A DNA stretch of 19,482 nucleotides. Origin: Erysipelotrichaceae bacterium (GTDB lineage Bacteria > Bacillota_I > Bacilli_A > Erysipelotrichales > Erysipelotrichaceae). Numbering within the stretch: the first letter of the stretch is position 1; each line of letters opens with the position of its first letter. Made by a program: the position numbers and the translations under genes. The stretch spans positions 1 to 19,482 of the forward strand of contig JAFOMB010000195.1 of assembly GCA_017419065.1 (NCBI GenBank). Reading direction: 5' to 3'. A model generated the notes under the pieces. The model searched no databases. It saw only the letters and a list, made by a program, of their open reading frames with translations, and was not told where the DNA came from. This document shows positions 1 to 6,759 of this stretch, piece after piece.

Positions 1-279
1 AACGCTCAGACAGCAGAGGACCGTGACCTGAAACATGTTCCAGCCTTTGAAGGAGAAATAGACGCCTAACACTAAAGCCGCAATACCCGGCAGAGGGGAA
101 GCGGTCGCATCGATGATGGCCGGGAAGGTCATGACCGCTAAAGTCACGTAAGGGAGATAGTAGAGAAATGAGCGCAGGAAAGGACTTCTGATCTGTTTCC
201 TGATCAGCGTCAGAGGCAGCACTCTGATGAGGAAGACGGTCAGTGCCATCAGGAAGATGTAGAGATACGTCCTAGTCAT
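1..279 (-). CDS. azlD: AzlD-family branched-chain amino acid transport subunit, C-terminus cut by window edge
   Basis: The start codon is at 279 and the reading frame is open through base 1, so only the first 93 residues are present. The translation begins MTRTYLYIFLMALTVFLIRV and continues with alternating hydrophobic segments, including a LPYVTLAVMTFPAI stretch typical of the small AzlD membrane protein (family length about 100-110 residues, so only a few residues are missing). AzlD works with AzlC as a two-component exporter of branched-chain amino acids or analogues in the cytoplasmic membrane. The ATG lies inside the end of azlC, giving an 8-base overlap, so translation is probably coupled. 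The identification rests on this partner and on the hydrophobic pattern. The substrate is inferred from the family only. Confidence 0.85.
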   Translation of the reverse strand, partial: MTRTYLYIFLMALTVFLIRVLPLTLIRKQIRSPFLRSFLYYLPYVTLAVMTFPAIIDATASPLPGIAALVLGVYFSFKGWNMFQVTVLCCLSV

Positions 280-973
280 GGTCTTCTCCTTTCTGCGGGA
301 AGAAGAAGGCTGCCAGGGCAGACAAGACGATGGTCAGAAGGATGGTGATGGTGCTGGTGGAGAAGGAAGAGAAACGGGACAGGAGATAAGAGGAGAGGAA
401 GGAGAGGATGATCAGCAGAGCGATGATCCTGTTCTTTCTTGCCGGCGGGATGATGATGGCCAGAAACATGCCGTAGAGAGCTACTGATAAGGCAGAGACG
501 ATCCTGGCCGGCATGATGTTGCCGAAGAGGATGCCGAAGGCCGTTCCCAAAGCCCAGAGTGGCGAGGCAAAGAGGATGGCTCCATAGGAATACCAGGGAT
601 CGGCGTAGCCTTCTTTCGAGACAGCCAAAGCGAAGAACTCATCGGTCATATAGAAGCCCAATAACAGGCGGTGAAGGATGGATGTATTGGGATGCAGCTT
701 CTGTGATAAAGCTGTCGACATGAGGATATAGCGGGCATTGGATACCAGGGTGATCAGGATCATCTGCAGGTAGGGAACGCTTTCCTCTATCGCCTTGAAG
801 CCGGCATTCTCACCGGCTGAGGCATTGACTAGAAGAGATGTCAGAAAGCCCTGGAAGGCCGTAAGACCTGCCTTGCCGGCTACGATGCCCAAAGAAAAAG
901 CGACCGCAAAATATCCAAGTCCGATCGCGATCCCGTCGTGAAATCCTCTCTTGAGAGAATCCCTGTGTTTCAT
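272..973 (-). CDS. azlC: AzlC-family branched-chain amino acid permease
   Basis: A 233-residue integral membrane protein of normal family length, with several hydrophobic helices. It carries AzlC hallmarks: an N-terminal FHDGIAIGLGYFAVAFSLG segment, the SNARYILMS motif near residue 80, and the YMTDEFFAL motif near residue 110. It is the large subunit of the AzlCD exporter for branched-chain amino acids or toxic analogues. The ATG at 973 fits the family N-terminus. A TATAAT hexamer on the minus strand ends eight bases upstream of this ATG and no Shine-Dalgarno is present, so the mRNA is predicted to begin one to three bases before the start codon. The gene lies just downstream of the darA terminator, so it is an independent unit with azlD. 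Exact substrates cannot be told from sequence. Confidence 0.93.
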   Translation of the reverse strand: MKHRDSLKRGFHDGIAIGLGYFAVAFSLGIVAGKAGLTAFQGFLTSLLVNASAGENAGFKAIEESVPYLQMILITLVSNARYILMSTALSQKLHPNTSILHRLLLGFYMTDEFFALAVSKEGYADPWYSYGAILFASPLWALGTAFGILFGNIMPARIVSALSVALYGMFLAIIIPPARKNRIIALLIILSFLSSYLLSRFSSFSTSTITILLTIVLSALAAFFFPQKGEDHD

Positions 974-981
974 ATAAGAGA

Positions 982-987
982 ATTATA
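982..987 (-). promoter_or_regulatory. -10 element of azlC promoter (near-leaderless)
   Basis: The minus strand reads TATAAT from 987 down to 982, a perfect consensus -10, followed by eight bases and the azlC ATG at 973. Standard spacing places transcription start near 975. No convincing -35 is visible at 16-18 bases upstream; that region is the darA terminator stem. Confidence 0.6.
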
Positions 988-990
988 CAT

Positions 991-1017
991 AAAAAAAGAA
1001 AGCTGATGCTTTCTTTT
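991..1017 (-). terminator. Intrinsic terminator of darA
   Basis: A perfect 10-bp stem (994-1003 with 1008-1017, loop of four bases) is followed on the minus strand by an uninterrupted T run at 997-991. The stem includes most of the darA stop codon. It separates darA from azlC. Confidence 0.85.
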
Positions 1018-1339
1018 AGACTTTTACGAAGTTATCAACATCCAGTACGAAGATCGTTGCGCCTCCGACCTGGACTTCTACCGGGAAGGATACCAGTCTG
1101 TTCATGTCATACGGAGCTGTGGACGGTACCACTTCTGTACGGCGCTTGGATTCGCTGGAGATGATCTCGATCGCCTTGTCGACCAGTTCGTCTTCACAGC
1201 CGATGATCAGTGTCGTATTGCCTAAAGAGAGGAAACCTCCCGTAGTTGCCAGTTTGGTGACCTGAAAGGAATTTCTGTTCAGGGCAGCTGAAACGGAATT
1301 GCTGTCATCATTGGAGACGATCGCCAGGATCAATTTCAT
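1016..1339 (-). CDS. darA: DarA/PstA-type cyclic-di-AMP receptor protein
   Basis: A 107-residue cytoplasmic protein matching the PII-like c-di-AMP receptor family (DarA in Bacillus, PstA in Staphylococcus and Listeria; about 109 residues). The strongest motifs are TKLATTGGFLSLGNTT at 28-43, which belongs to the nucleotide-binding region of the trimer, and the C-terminal VEVQVGGATIFVLDVDNFVKV region at 87-107. Known members bind c-di-AMP and are linked to osmotic and potassium homeostasis, though the output partner is poorly known. A strong Shine-Dalgarno (AAGGAGGT, 1352-1345) lies a few bases before the ATG. The gene is divergent from a YitT-like membrane protein across a symmetric promoter. 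It stands alone with its own terminator, away from the tmk/holB context known in Bacillus. Confidence 0.95.
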   Translation of the reverse strand: MKLILAIVSNDDSNSVSAALNRNSFQVTKLATTGGFLSLGNTTLIIGCEDELVDKAIEIISSESKRRTEVVPSTAPYDMNRLVSFPVEVQVGGATIFVLDVDNFVKV

Positions 1340-1360
1340 ATCCGTTACCTCCTTGTCCTT

Positions 1361-1369
1361 ATTTTACCA
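1361..1369 (-). promoter_or_regulatory. Extended -10 promoter of darA, half of a symmetric divergent promoter
   Basis: The minus strand reads TGGTAAAAT from 1369 to 1361, an extended -10 element. Predicted transcription start is near 1354, giving a leader of about 14 bases that just includes the darA Shine-Dalgarno. The same nine bases occur on the plus strand at 1379-1387. Confidence 0.6.
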
Positions 1370-1378
1370 TAAAAGCTA

Positions 1379-1387
1379 TGGTAAAAT
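1379..1387 (+). promoter_or_regulatory. Extended -10 promoter of the YitT-like gene (leaderless)
   Basis: The plus strand reads TGGTAAAAT, an extended -10, six bases before the GTG start at 1394. Standard spacing puts the first transcribed base on the G of the start codon. It is the mirror copy of the darA element at 1361-1369. Confidence 0.6.
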
Positions 1388-1393
1388 AACAGG

Positions 1394-2251
1394 GTGAAAA
1401 AGTCTCTGTTATACCGCACATTCTTTGTGCTCGTAGGTAATTTTCTGTTCGTTCTGGGTGTCGCCTTATTCGTCCTTCCGTATGATCTTCTGACCGGAGG
1501 TGTTGCCGGTATCACGATCCTGCTGAAGCCGTTTATTCCGAACCTCGATGAAAATCTCACCATCACGATCATCAACACGCTTTTCTTTATCGCCGGTTTC
1601 CTCTTCTTAGGAAAGGAATTCGCCATGCAGACAGGGCTTTCCGCTCTCTGCTATCCGGTCATGCTGTACTTCGTCAACTCGCAGGGCTGGCATATCGAGA
1701 TCGATCCGATCCTGGCTTCTGTCTACAGCGGACTCTTGTGCGGAGGAGGCATCGGTATCGTCATACGGCAGGGAGGCAGTACCGGCGGTATGGATATCCC
1801 GCCTCTCATCGTCTCCAAGTACACCGGCATCAAACCGTCGACGACCATCCTGGTCACGGATACCCTGAGTGTCCTGGCCGGAGCGTGGATCTACGGTCTG
1901 CCGGCAGTACTGCTGGGTCTTGTCAGTGTCTATGTCTCCAGTATGTCCATAGACAAAGCCCTCAGTGCCAATAACGGCATCCAGGCCATGGAAGTGCGCA
2001 TCATCTCCCATGCCTATCAGGATATCTCCAGGGAAGTCCACACGAAGCTCGACCGCGGTTCCACCGTCGTCCCGGTGATCGGGGGCTACAAGCAGGAAGA
2101 GAGGGTCATGCTGCTGGTAGTCGTCTATCCGAACCAGTATGATGAACTGCTCTCCATCATCAACAAGTATGATGAAAAAGCCTTTGTCATCGTGAACGAG
2201 ACAAAGGACGTCCACGGCGAGGGCTTTACGTATACCACCGGGCGTATATAA
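1394..2251 (+). CDS. YitT family membrane protein with C-terminal DUF2179 domain
   Basis: A 285-residue protein: the N-terminal 190 residues are a multi-helix membrane domain of the YitT type, with LPYDLLTGGVAGI at 28-40 and GGSTGGMD at 127-134. A soluble DUF2179 domain follows from about 215 to 275 (RGSTVVPVIGGYKQEERVMLLVVV at 221-244). The biochemical role of this family is not established; DUF2179 resembles small ligand-binding sensor folds. The GTG at 1394 gives the expected short N-terminus (VKKSLLYRTFFVLVG). No Shine-Dalgarno precedes it and an extended -10 ends six bases upstream, so a leaderless GTG-initiated mRNA is predicted. No later in-frame start fits the first helix. The divergent neighbour darA shares the promoter region, which suggests but does not prove a functional link. 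Confidence 0.9.
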   Translation: MKKSLLYRTFFVLVGNFLFVLGVALFVLPYDLLTGGVAGITILLKPFIPNLDENLTITIINTLFFIAGFLFLGKEFAMQTGLSALCYPVMLYFVNSQGWHIEIDPILASVYSGLLCGGGIGIVIRQGGSTGGMDIPPLIVSKYTGIKPSTTILVTDTLSVLAGAWIYGLPAVLLGLVSVYVSSMSIDKALSANNGIQAMEVRIISHAYQDISREVHTKLDRGSTVVPVIGGYKQEERVMLLVVVYPNQYDELLSIINKYDEKAFVIVNETKDVHGEGFTYTTGRI

Positions 2252-2266
2252 TAATATTCATTACAG

Positions 2267-2275
2267 TGCTATAAT
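2267..2275 (+). promoter_or_regulatory. Extended -10 promoter of ftsE (near-leaderless)
   Basis: TGCTATAAT is a perfect extended -10; the hexamer is 2270-2275 and ftsE begins at 2284. The predicted transcription start near 2282 leaves a leader of about two bases. There is no Shine-Dalgarno upstream of ftsE, only A/T-rich sequence. No terminator is visible between the YitT-like gene and ftsE, so read-through from upstream is also possible. Confidence 0.6.
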
Positions 2276-2283
2276 TATTTATT

Positions 2284-2967
2284 ATGATAAACATCAAGAA
2301 TGTCTCCAAGACGTATAAAAACGGAACGCATGCCTTATATAACATCACCCTGGATATCCGGGATGGTGAGTTTGTCTATATCATCGGGAAGACCGGTTCA
2401 GGCAAGAGTACACTGATTAAGCTGCTCAACGGCGAAGAGATCCCGACAGAGGGAGAAGTCCTCGTAGAGGATATCAATGTCGGAAAGCTGAAGCACTCCA
2501 AGGTGCCGATCTACCGCCGCCGTATCGGGGTCGTCTTCCAGGAATACCGTCTCTTACCGAAGAAGACGGTCTTTGAGAATGTCGCCTATGCCTTAGAAGT
2601 CGTAGACGCGCCGAAAGAGGAACTGAGAGCGAGAGTCAGAGAAGTCCTGAAGCTCGTCGATCTCTCCGATAAGTCCAATGCCTTCCCGTCGGAACTCTCC
2701 GGCGGACAGCAGCAGCGTGTCGCCATCGCCAGAGCTCTGGCCAACAGGCCGAAGATCCTGATCGCCGACGAGCCGACCGGAAACCTCGATCCGCAGACCA
2801 GCGAAGAGATCATGAAGATCCTGGAGAGGATCAATACGGAAGAGAAGACCACCGTTCTGATGGTCACCCATGATACGGTCCTGGTCCGTCATCATCCAAA
2901 ACGTACGGTCGTCTTAGACAGCGGCCATATCGTGCTCGATAAGAACAATGTGAAAGGACAGGTATAA
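2284..2967 (+). CDS. ftsE: Cell division ABC transporter ATPase FtsE
   Basis: A 227-residue ABC ATPase of FtsE length. Visible motifs are Walker A GKTGSGKST at 35-43, Q-loop Q86 in VFQEYRLLP, signature LSGGQQQRVAIARA at 138-151, Walker B ILIADEP ending near residue 164 with catalytic E163, and the H-loop VTHD (H196). FtsE pairs with FtsX and does not import a substrate. Its ATP cycle works through FtsX to switch on periplasmic or extracellular cell-wall hydrolases at division. Here ftsX starts on the last base of the ftsE stop codon, followed by an M23 hydrolase that is the likely target. The start has no Shine-Dalgarno but a -10 element just upstream, so translation from a leaderless mRNA is predicted. 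Confidence 0.97.
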   Translation: MINIKNVSKTYKNGTHALYNITLDIRDGEFVYIIGKTGSGKSTLIKLLNGEEIPTEGEVLVEDINVGKLKHSKVPIYRRRIGVVFQEYRLLPKKTVFENVAYALEVVDAPKEELRARVREVLKLVDLSDKSNAFPSELSGGQQQRVAIARALANRPKILIADEPTGNLDPQTSEEIMKILERINTEEKTTVLMVTHDTVLVRHHPKRTVVLDSGHIVLDKNNVKGQV

Positions 2968-3866
2968 TGATCCGCCGTTTCTTCAAACATATCAAAGAAG
3001 GCTTTGTGGGCGTCAAAAGACACCTCGGCATGGCCATGTCCTCAGCTTCGGCTGTCACGATCACCTTACTGTTAGTAGGGTTATTTTTGATGCTGTCAGC
3101 CAATCTGTCCGTACTCACGAAAGAGATCGAAAGTTCCATCTCCTTACTGGCTCTTATCGACTACAACGTCACTGATCAGATGGAGATCGATACGATGAAG
3201 GGGGATATCGAGAAGCTCGACGGTGTCCTCAAAGTGGAATATCACACCAAGGATCAGGAGTTCGATGACTATCTAAAGTCCTTAGAGGAAGACGAAGCTG
3301 CCTTCTATGAACTCTACCGGGAGACCAATCCCTTCCATGATGTCTTTCTGATCAATGCGGAAGAAGGGGAAGCCCTGGCTTCCATCAAGACAGCGATCGC
3401 GGCGATGCCGGGAATAGAATCCGTAAGAGACGGCGGTTCCAATACCTACCTTCTCATCGACATCCTGCGCAATGTGAGACTGGGAGGAGGTATCCTCGTC
3501 CTGGCCTTATGTGTCTTAGCTGTCTATCTCATCTACAACACCATCAAGATCACGATCTCTTCCCGCCAGGATGAGATCTGGATCATGAGGAACGTCGGAG
3601 CCAGAAACGGCTATATCCGCGCTCCGTTCCTGGTAGAAGGGGTCATCATCGCCAACCTGGGATCCATCATCCCGATCGCGGCCATGATCGCCATCTACTT
3701 ATATCTCTACAATAAGACAGGCGGTCTTGTCGCCGGTGTCATCCGTCTCATCCCGCCGATGCCGTTCCTCTTATACCTGTGTCTGACTCTGTTGGGTATC
3801 GGTATCGTGGTCGGCTTTATCGGCAGCTATATCTCTGTCTGCAAGTATCTGAGGTTGCGCCGATGA
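2967..3866 (+). CDS. ftsX: Cell division protein FtsX
   Basis: A 299-residue membrane protein with the FtsX layout: a cytoplasmic N-terminus (MIRRFFKHIKEGFVGVKRHLGMA), the first transmembrane helix at about 28-50, an extracellular domain to about 170, then three further helices. RQDEIWIMRNVGARNGYIRAPFLVEG is the conserved cytoplasmic coupling region seen in FtsX proteins. It forms the membrane half of the FtsEX complex and, in known systems, its extracellular loop contacts and activates a coiled-coil hydrolase. The start overlaps the ftsE stop by one base (TAATG). Its own stop overlaps the next gene by four bases (ATGA), so the three genes are translationally coupled. Hydrophobic segments and length are normal and nothing appears broken. 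Confidence 0.97.
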   Translation: MIRRFFKHIKEGFVGVKRHLGMAMSSASAVTITLLLVGLFLMLSANLSVLTKEIESSISLLALIDYNVTDQMEIDTMKGDIEKLDGVLKVEYHTKDQEFDDYLKSLEEDEAAFYELYRETNPFHDVFLINAEEGEALASIKTAIAAMPGIESVRDGGSNTYLLIDILRNVRLGGGILVLALCVLAVYLIYNTIKITISSRQDEIWIMRNVGARNGYIRAPFLVEGVIIANLGSIIPIAAMIAIYLYLYNKTGGLVAGVIRLIPPMPFLLYLCLTLLGIGIVVGFIGSYISVCKYLRLRR

Positions 3867-5224
3867 AGAAGTTCATCAGCGTCTTACTGATCATCTGCTT
3901 TCTCATCAACGGCTTAGGAAGCCGTATCTTTCTTATGGCGGAAGACCTGCCATCCTATTGCGATCCTTTCAGCGATGACTATGACGAAAGGGAATGCAAC
4001 AGGTATCTGCTGAACTCTTCGATGAATTCCATCCAGGATCTCAAGAAACAGATCGAGGATGCGGAAAGCGACTTTGAAACAGCACAGGCCTTGGCGACGA
4101 AATACCGTCAGGAAGCCGAAAGCCTGGACTCGGAGATCGCCGAGCTGAATGTCCAGATCAAGGAACTGGAAGAAAAGATGGTCCAATTGGAAGCTTCCAT
4201 CAAGGAAAACGAAGAGAAGGTCGATGAACTGAATCAGCGTGTCTTGTCCAGGATGGAATCCGCTCAGGTATCCATGCACTTTGATCCGTATCTCGACTTC
4301 GTCCTGAGCGCTACGGGCTTTGACGACATGCTGAGAAGGGTCTACGGTGTAGAAGCCATTACCTCTAAAGACAAGAAAGACCGGGAAGATCTGAAGGAAC
4401 TCATTGAAAAGCTCCAGGCTGACCGGGAACAGCTGGATAAAGACAAGATCGAGATGGATGAAAAGAAAGAGGCTCTCACCACCAAGAGAGCCCAGTCCAT
4501 CATCATGAGGAACTACTGGCTGGAGATCCAGGAAGAGACAGAAGCTCAGATCGAAGCTTTACAGAACGCCCTGGAAGATGAAAGACAGAACTACTCCGGC
4601 ATCCTCGCCAATATCTCCGACCTCTCCGGTCTGCCTTCTTCGCAGGGCATGACCGCTCCGGTACCGGGTGCTTCCATCTCGGCAGGTGTCTGGCGCTATC
4701 CGGCGTCCTTCGGCGGCGGTGTCCACTTAGGCATCGACTATGCGGTCGGCATCGGTACGACGATCACGTCCCCGATGAATGGTGTCGTCATCCGTTCCTC
4801 TGACTCCTGCCCGTCCTACGGCTATTTAGGCAACGGCTGTCCGTATAACGGCACCGGTGTTGCCGCCGGCGGCAACCAGGTCACCATGATCGGTACGGCC
4901 ATGGATTCCGACGGGGATTCCTTTGTCTACGGCGTATCCTTCTTCCACCTGCAGTCGGGTTCTCCGACCGGTACAGGTGTCGTCATGCAGGGAGACTATA
5001 TCGGAAAAGTCGGTTCTTCCGGCAATTCCACCGGTCCGCACTGCCATATCGAACTCTACTATCTGGGTCCGGGAGACATGTCCGACATCGAAGAGGACTA
5101 TCTCTACCGTGACTACTCCATGTCCTTCAACTGCGGCTGGGGTGCCTATGGACTCGGAAGACTCTGCGAGAACGGCGTAGGAGCACCTTGCCGTCTCAAT
5201 CCGACTTATTATTTTGGACAGTAA
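3863..5224 (+). CDS. Secreted coiled-coil M23 (LytM-type) peptidoglycan endopeptidase
   Basis: A 453-residue protein. The ATG at 3863 overlaps the ftsX stop as ATGA and has GAGG eight bases upstream; it opens a signal peptide (MKKFISVLLIICFLINGLG). A long coiled coil rich in E, K, Q and L runs from about 53 to 247, broken near 135-165 by a less coiled stretch. A linker then leads to an M23 domain from about 275. The metal and catalytic residues are intact: HLGID (H288, D292), FFHL (H362) and GPHCHIE (H393, H395). The coiled coil plus M23 layout and the position after ftsEX match EnvC-like proteins activated by FtsX for cell separation. Oddities are an insertion of about 24 residues carrying a cysteine pair (C316, C326) and further cysteines at 33, 45, 394, 424, 435 and 443. 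Confidence 0.93.
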   Translation: MKKFISVLLIICFLINGLGSRIFLMAEDLPSYCDPFSDDYDERECNRYLLNSSMNSIQDLKKQIEDAESDFETAQALATKYRQEAESLDSEIAELNVQIKELEEKMVQLEASIKENEEKVDELNQRVLSRMESAQVSMHFDPYLDFVLSATGFDDMLRRVYGVEAITSKDKKDREDLKELIEKLQADREQLDKDKIEMDEKKEALTTKRAQSIIMRNYWLEIQEETEAQIEALQNALEDERQNYSGILANISDLSGLPSSQGMTAPVPGASISAGVWRYPASFGGGVHLGIDYAVGIGTTITSPMNGVVIRSSDSCPSYGYLGNGCPYNGTGVAAGGNQVTMIGTAMDSDGDSFVYGVSFFHLQSGSPTGTGVVMQGDYIGKVGSSGNSTGPHCHIELYYLGPGDMSDIEEDYLYRDYSMSFNCGWGAYGLGRLCENGVGAPCRLNPTYYFGQ

Positions 5225-5226
5225 CT

Positions 5227-6711
5227 ATGGAAGATAACGGGAATAAAGTATATGTGAAGCTGCAGAGGCAGCCTCTGGAATCGGAAAGACGTGAGATCCG
5301 GGAGAAGAGGATAAGGACCTTTACCCTGATCTCTCTTTTCATCATCGTCCTTTTATTAGGCTTCCTTGGAGGCTACTTCTTCCGGGGAATGAGTTCTCCT
5401 TCCTCCATCTCTTCGATCACGAAGATGGAAGAGCTGAAGTACTACATGGAAAACATCTGGCTCTTCAAGGATGACTATGAAGACCTCGATCAGGAACTGG
5501 AAGACCGGGCCTACTATGGGATGACCTACTTTGAGGAGGATCCATATACTTCCTATATGTCTTCTTCCGAACTGGAGGAGTTCTCCTCTTCCATCAATAT
5601 GAACTATGTCGGTATCGGCGTCCAGTATCTCAATGAAGGCGGCATCGCCCGGGTCACGAGAGTCTTCAAGGGTTCTCCGGCAGAAAAGGCCGGGGTCACG
5701 GCAGGGGACATCATTCTGAAAGTCGACGGTACGGAAGTCGAAGGCATGAGTTCCGATGACATCAAGGCCATGGTCACCGGGGAAGAGGGAAGCATGGTCC
5801 ACATCGATTTCCTCAGAGGCGGTGAGGAGATCGGCTTCGATATCACCAGAGGTACGGTCGACAATACGGCCTATGCCTATAAGGAAAACGACTATGTCGT
5901 CCTGGAGATCACGAGTTTCGGAGACGGGACCTCTTCGGAGATCTACCGCTATCTCGATGACTACCGGGATGTCCGTAAACTGATCATCGATCTCAGAGAC
6001 AACGGCGGCGGCTATCAGACCGCTGTCCAGGAAGTCGCCGGACTCTTCTTAGGAGAAGATCAGGTCGTCATGGATCAGATCCGCAATGACGGCACCAAGA
6101 CCACCTACAAGACCATCGTCGAAGGCGACTGGTTCGATAACTTTGAAAAGATCGTCGTTCTGACCAATGGGAATACCGCTTCGGCTGCTGAAGTCCTGAC
6201 GATCTGTCTGAAGGAACTCCATCCAAATACGACCCAGGTCGGAGAAACGACCTATGGAAAAGGGGTCGTCCAGTCTACCTATCTCCTCGATGAAGGAGAG
6301 AGCGCTCTGAAGGTCACCACCTCCAAGTGGCTGTCTCCGAAGGGCGTCTGGATACAGGATGAAGGGATAGCCCCGGATGAGGAAGTCTTCCTCGATGAAG
6401 TGATGTATGATGCCTTCCAGCCTCTTTCAGAAGATCAGGAATATCACCTGGACTCCGTAGGAGCTCCGGTAGCGACGGCACAGAAGGCGCTCTCCTTCCT
6501 GGACTATGAAGTTGACAGAAAGGACGGCTACTTCTCTGTTCAGACTGAGACAGCTTTAAAAGCCTACCAGAGAGACAAGGGTTTTGAGGAAGACGGCATC
6601 CTGGATCAGGAATCCTACCTGTCCATCATCTCCGATCTCGTCCGGAGCAGTTCCCTGGATGAGACAAAGGACTATCAGATGATCAAGGCCAAGGAGATCA
6701 TAGAAAAGTAA
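5227..6711 (+). CDS. Membrane-anchored S41 C-terminal processing protease with PDZ and peptidoglycan-binding domains
   Basis: A 494-residue protein: a cytoplasmic N-terminus, one signal-anchor helix at about 31-53, a PDZ domain at about 125-210 (VGIGVQYLNEG; GSPAEKAGVTAGDIILKVDG), an S41 peptidase core to about 390, and a PG_binding_1-like domain at about 411-470 (QTETALKAYQRDKGFEEDGI). The catalytic serine is S319 in GNTASAAE, with K345 and Q349 in YGKGVVQ, so the Ser-Lys dyad is intact. It belongs to the CtpA/CtpB family, which trims regulatory or cell-wall proteins outside the membrane. The ATG lies two bases after the hydrolase stop; a farther upstream in-frame start would run into that gene. 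No clear Shine-Dalgarno is seen, so coupling is likely. A terminator follows. The neighbourhood (ftsEX, M23) suggests it may control hydrolase levels. That role is inferred. Confidence 0.94.
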   Translation: MEDNGNKVYVKLQRQPLESERREIREKRIRTFTLISLFIIVLLLGFLGGYFFRGMSSPSSISSITKMEELKYYMENIWLFKDDYEDLDQELEDRAYYGMTYFEEDPYTSYMSSSELEEFSSSINMNYVGIGVQYLNEGGIARVTRVFKGSPAEKAGVTAGDIILKVDGTEVEGMSSDDIKAMVTGEEGSMVHIDFLRGGEEIGFDITRGTVDNTAYAYKENDYVVLEITSFGDGTSSEIYRYLDDYRDVRKLIIDLRDNGGGYQTAVQEVAGLFLGEDQVVMDQIRNDGTKTTYKTIVEGDWFDNFEKIVVLTNGNTASAAEVLTICLKELHPNTTQVGETTYGKGVVQSTYLLDEGESALKVTTSKWLSPKGVWIQDEGIAPDEEVFLDEVMYDAFQPLSEDQEYHLDSVGAPVATAQKALSFLDYEVDRKDGYFSVQTETALKAYQRDKGFEEDGILDQESYLSIISDLVRSSSLDETKDYQMIKAKEIIEK

Positions 6712-6712
6712 G

Positions 6713-6732
6713 AGGAAGGGAACTTCCTTTTT
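6713..6732 (+). terminator. Intrinsic terminator after the ftsEX-M23-S41 operon
   Basis: A 6-bp stem AGGAAG/CTTCCT (6713-6718, 6723-6728) is closed by a stable GGAA tetraloop and followed by TTTT. It starts two bases after the S41 protease stop codon and precedes the uvrB promoter. Confidence 0.7.
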
Positions 6733-6747
6733 ACGTACAGAAGGAAG

Positions 6748-6753
6748 TATGAT
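6748..6753 (+). promoter_or_regulatory. -10 element of uvrB promoter (leaderless)
   Basis: TATGAT ends six bases before the uvrB ATG at 6760, so predicted transcription starts on the A of the start codon. No good -35 and no LexA-type CGAAC-N4-GTTCG box is visible between the upstream terminator and the gene. Confidence 0.5.
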
Positions 6754-6759
6754 AGGGAT

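Noticed and set aside
1607..2215. A 202-codon open frame on the minus strand inside the YitT-like gene
   Set aside because: It is antisense to a well-supported membrane protein, has a low-complexity D/G-rich translation, and lacks a ribosome binding site. It arises from codon bias of the sense gene.
3779..3862. An upstream start for the M23 hydrolase within ftsX
   Set aside because: It would put 28 non-signal residues before a good signal peptide. The ATG at 3863 has a GAGG site and an ATGA overlap with ftsX.
5188..5226. An upstream start for the S41 protease inside the M23 gene
   Set aside because: The 13 added residues would shift the start into the upstream coding sequence without any ribosome binding site. 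The ATG two bases after the stop is simpler.
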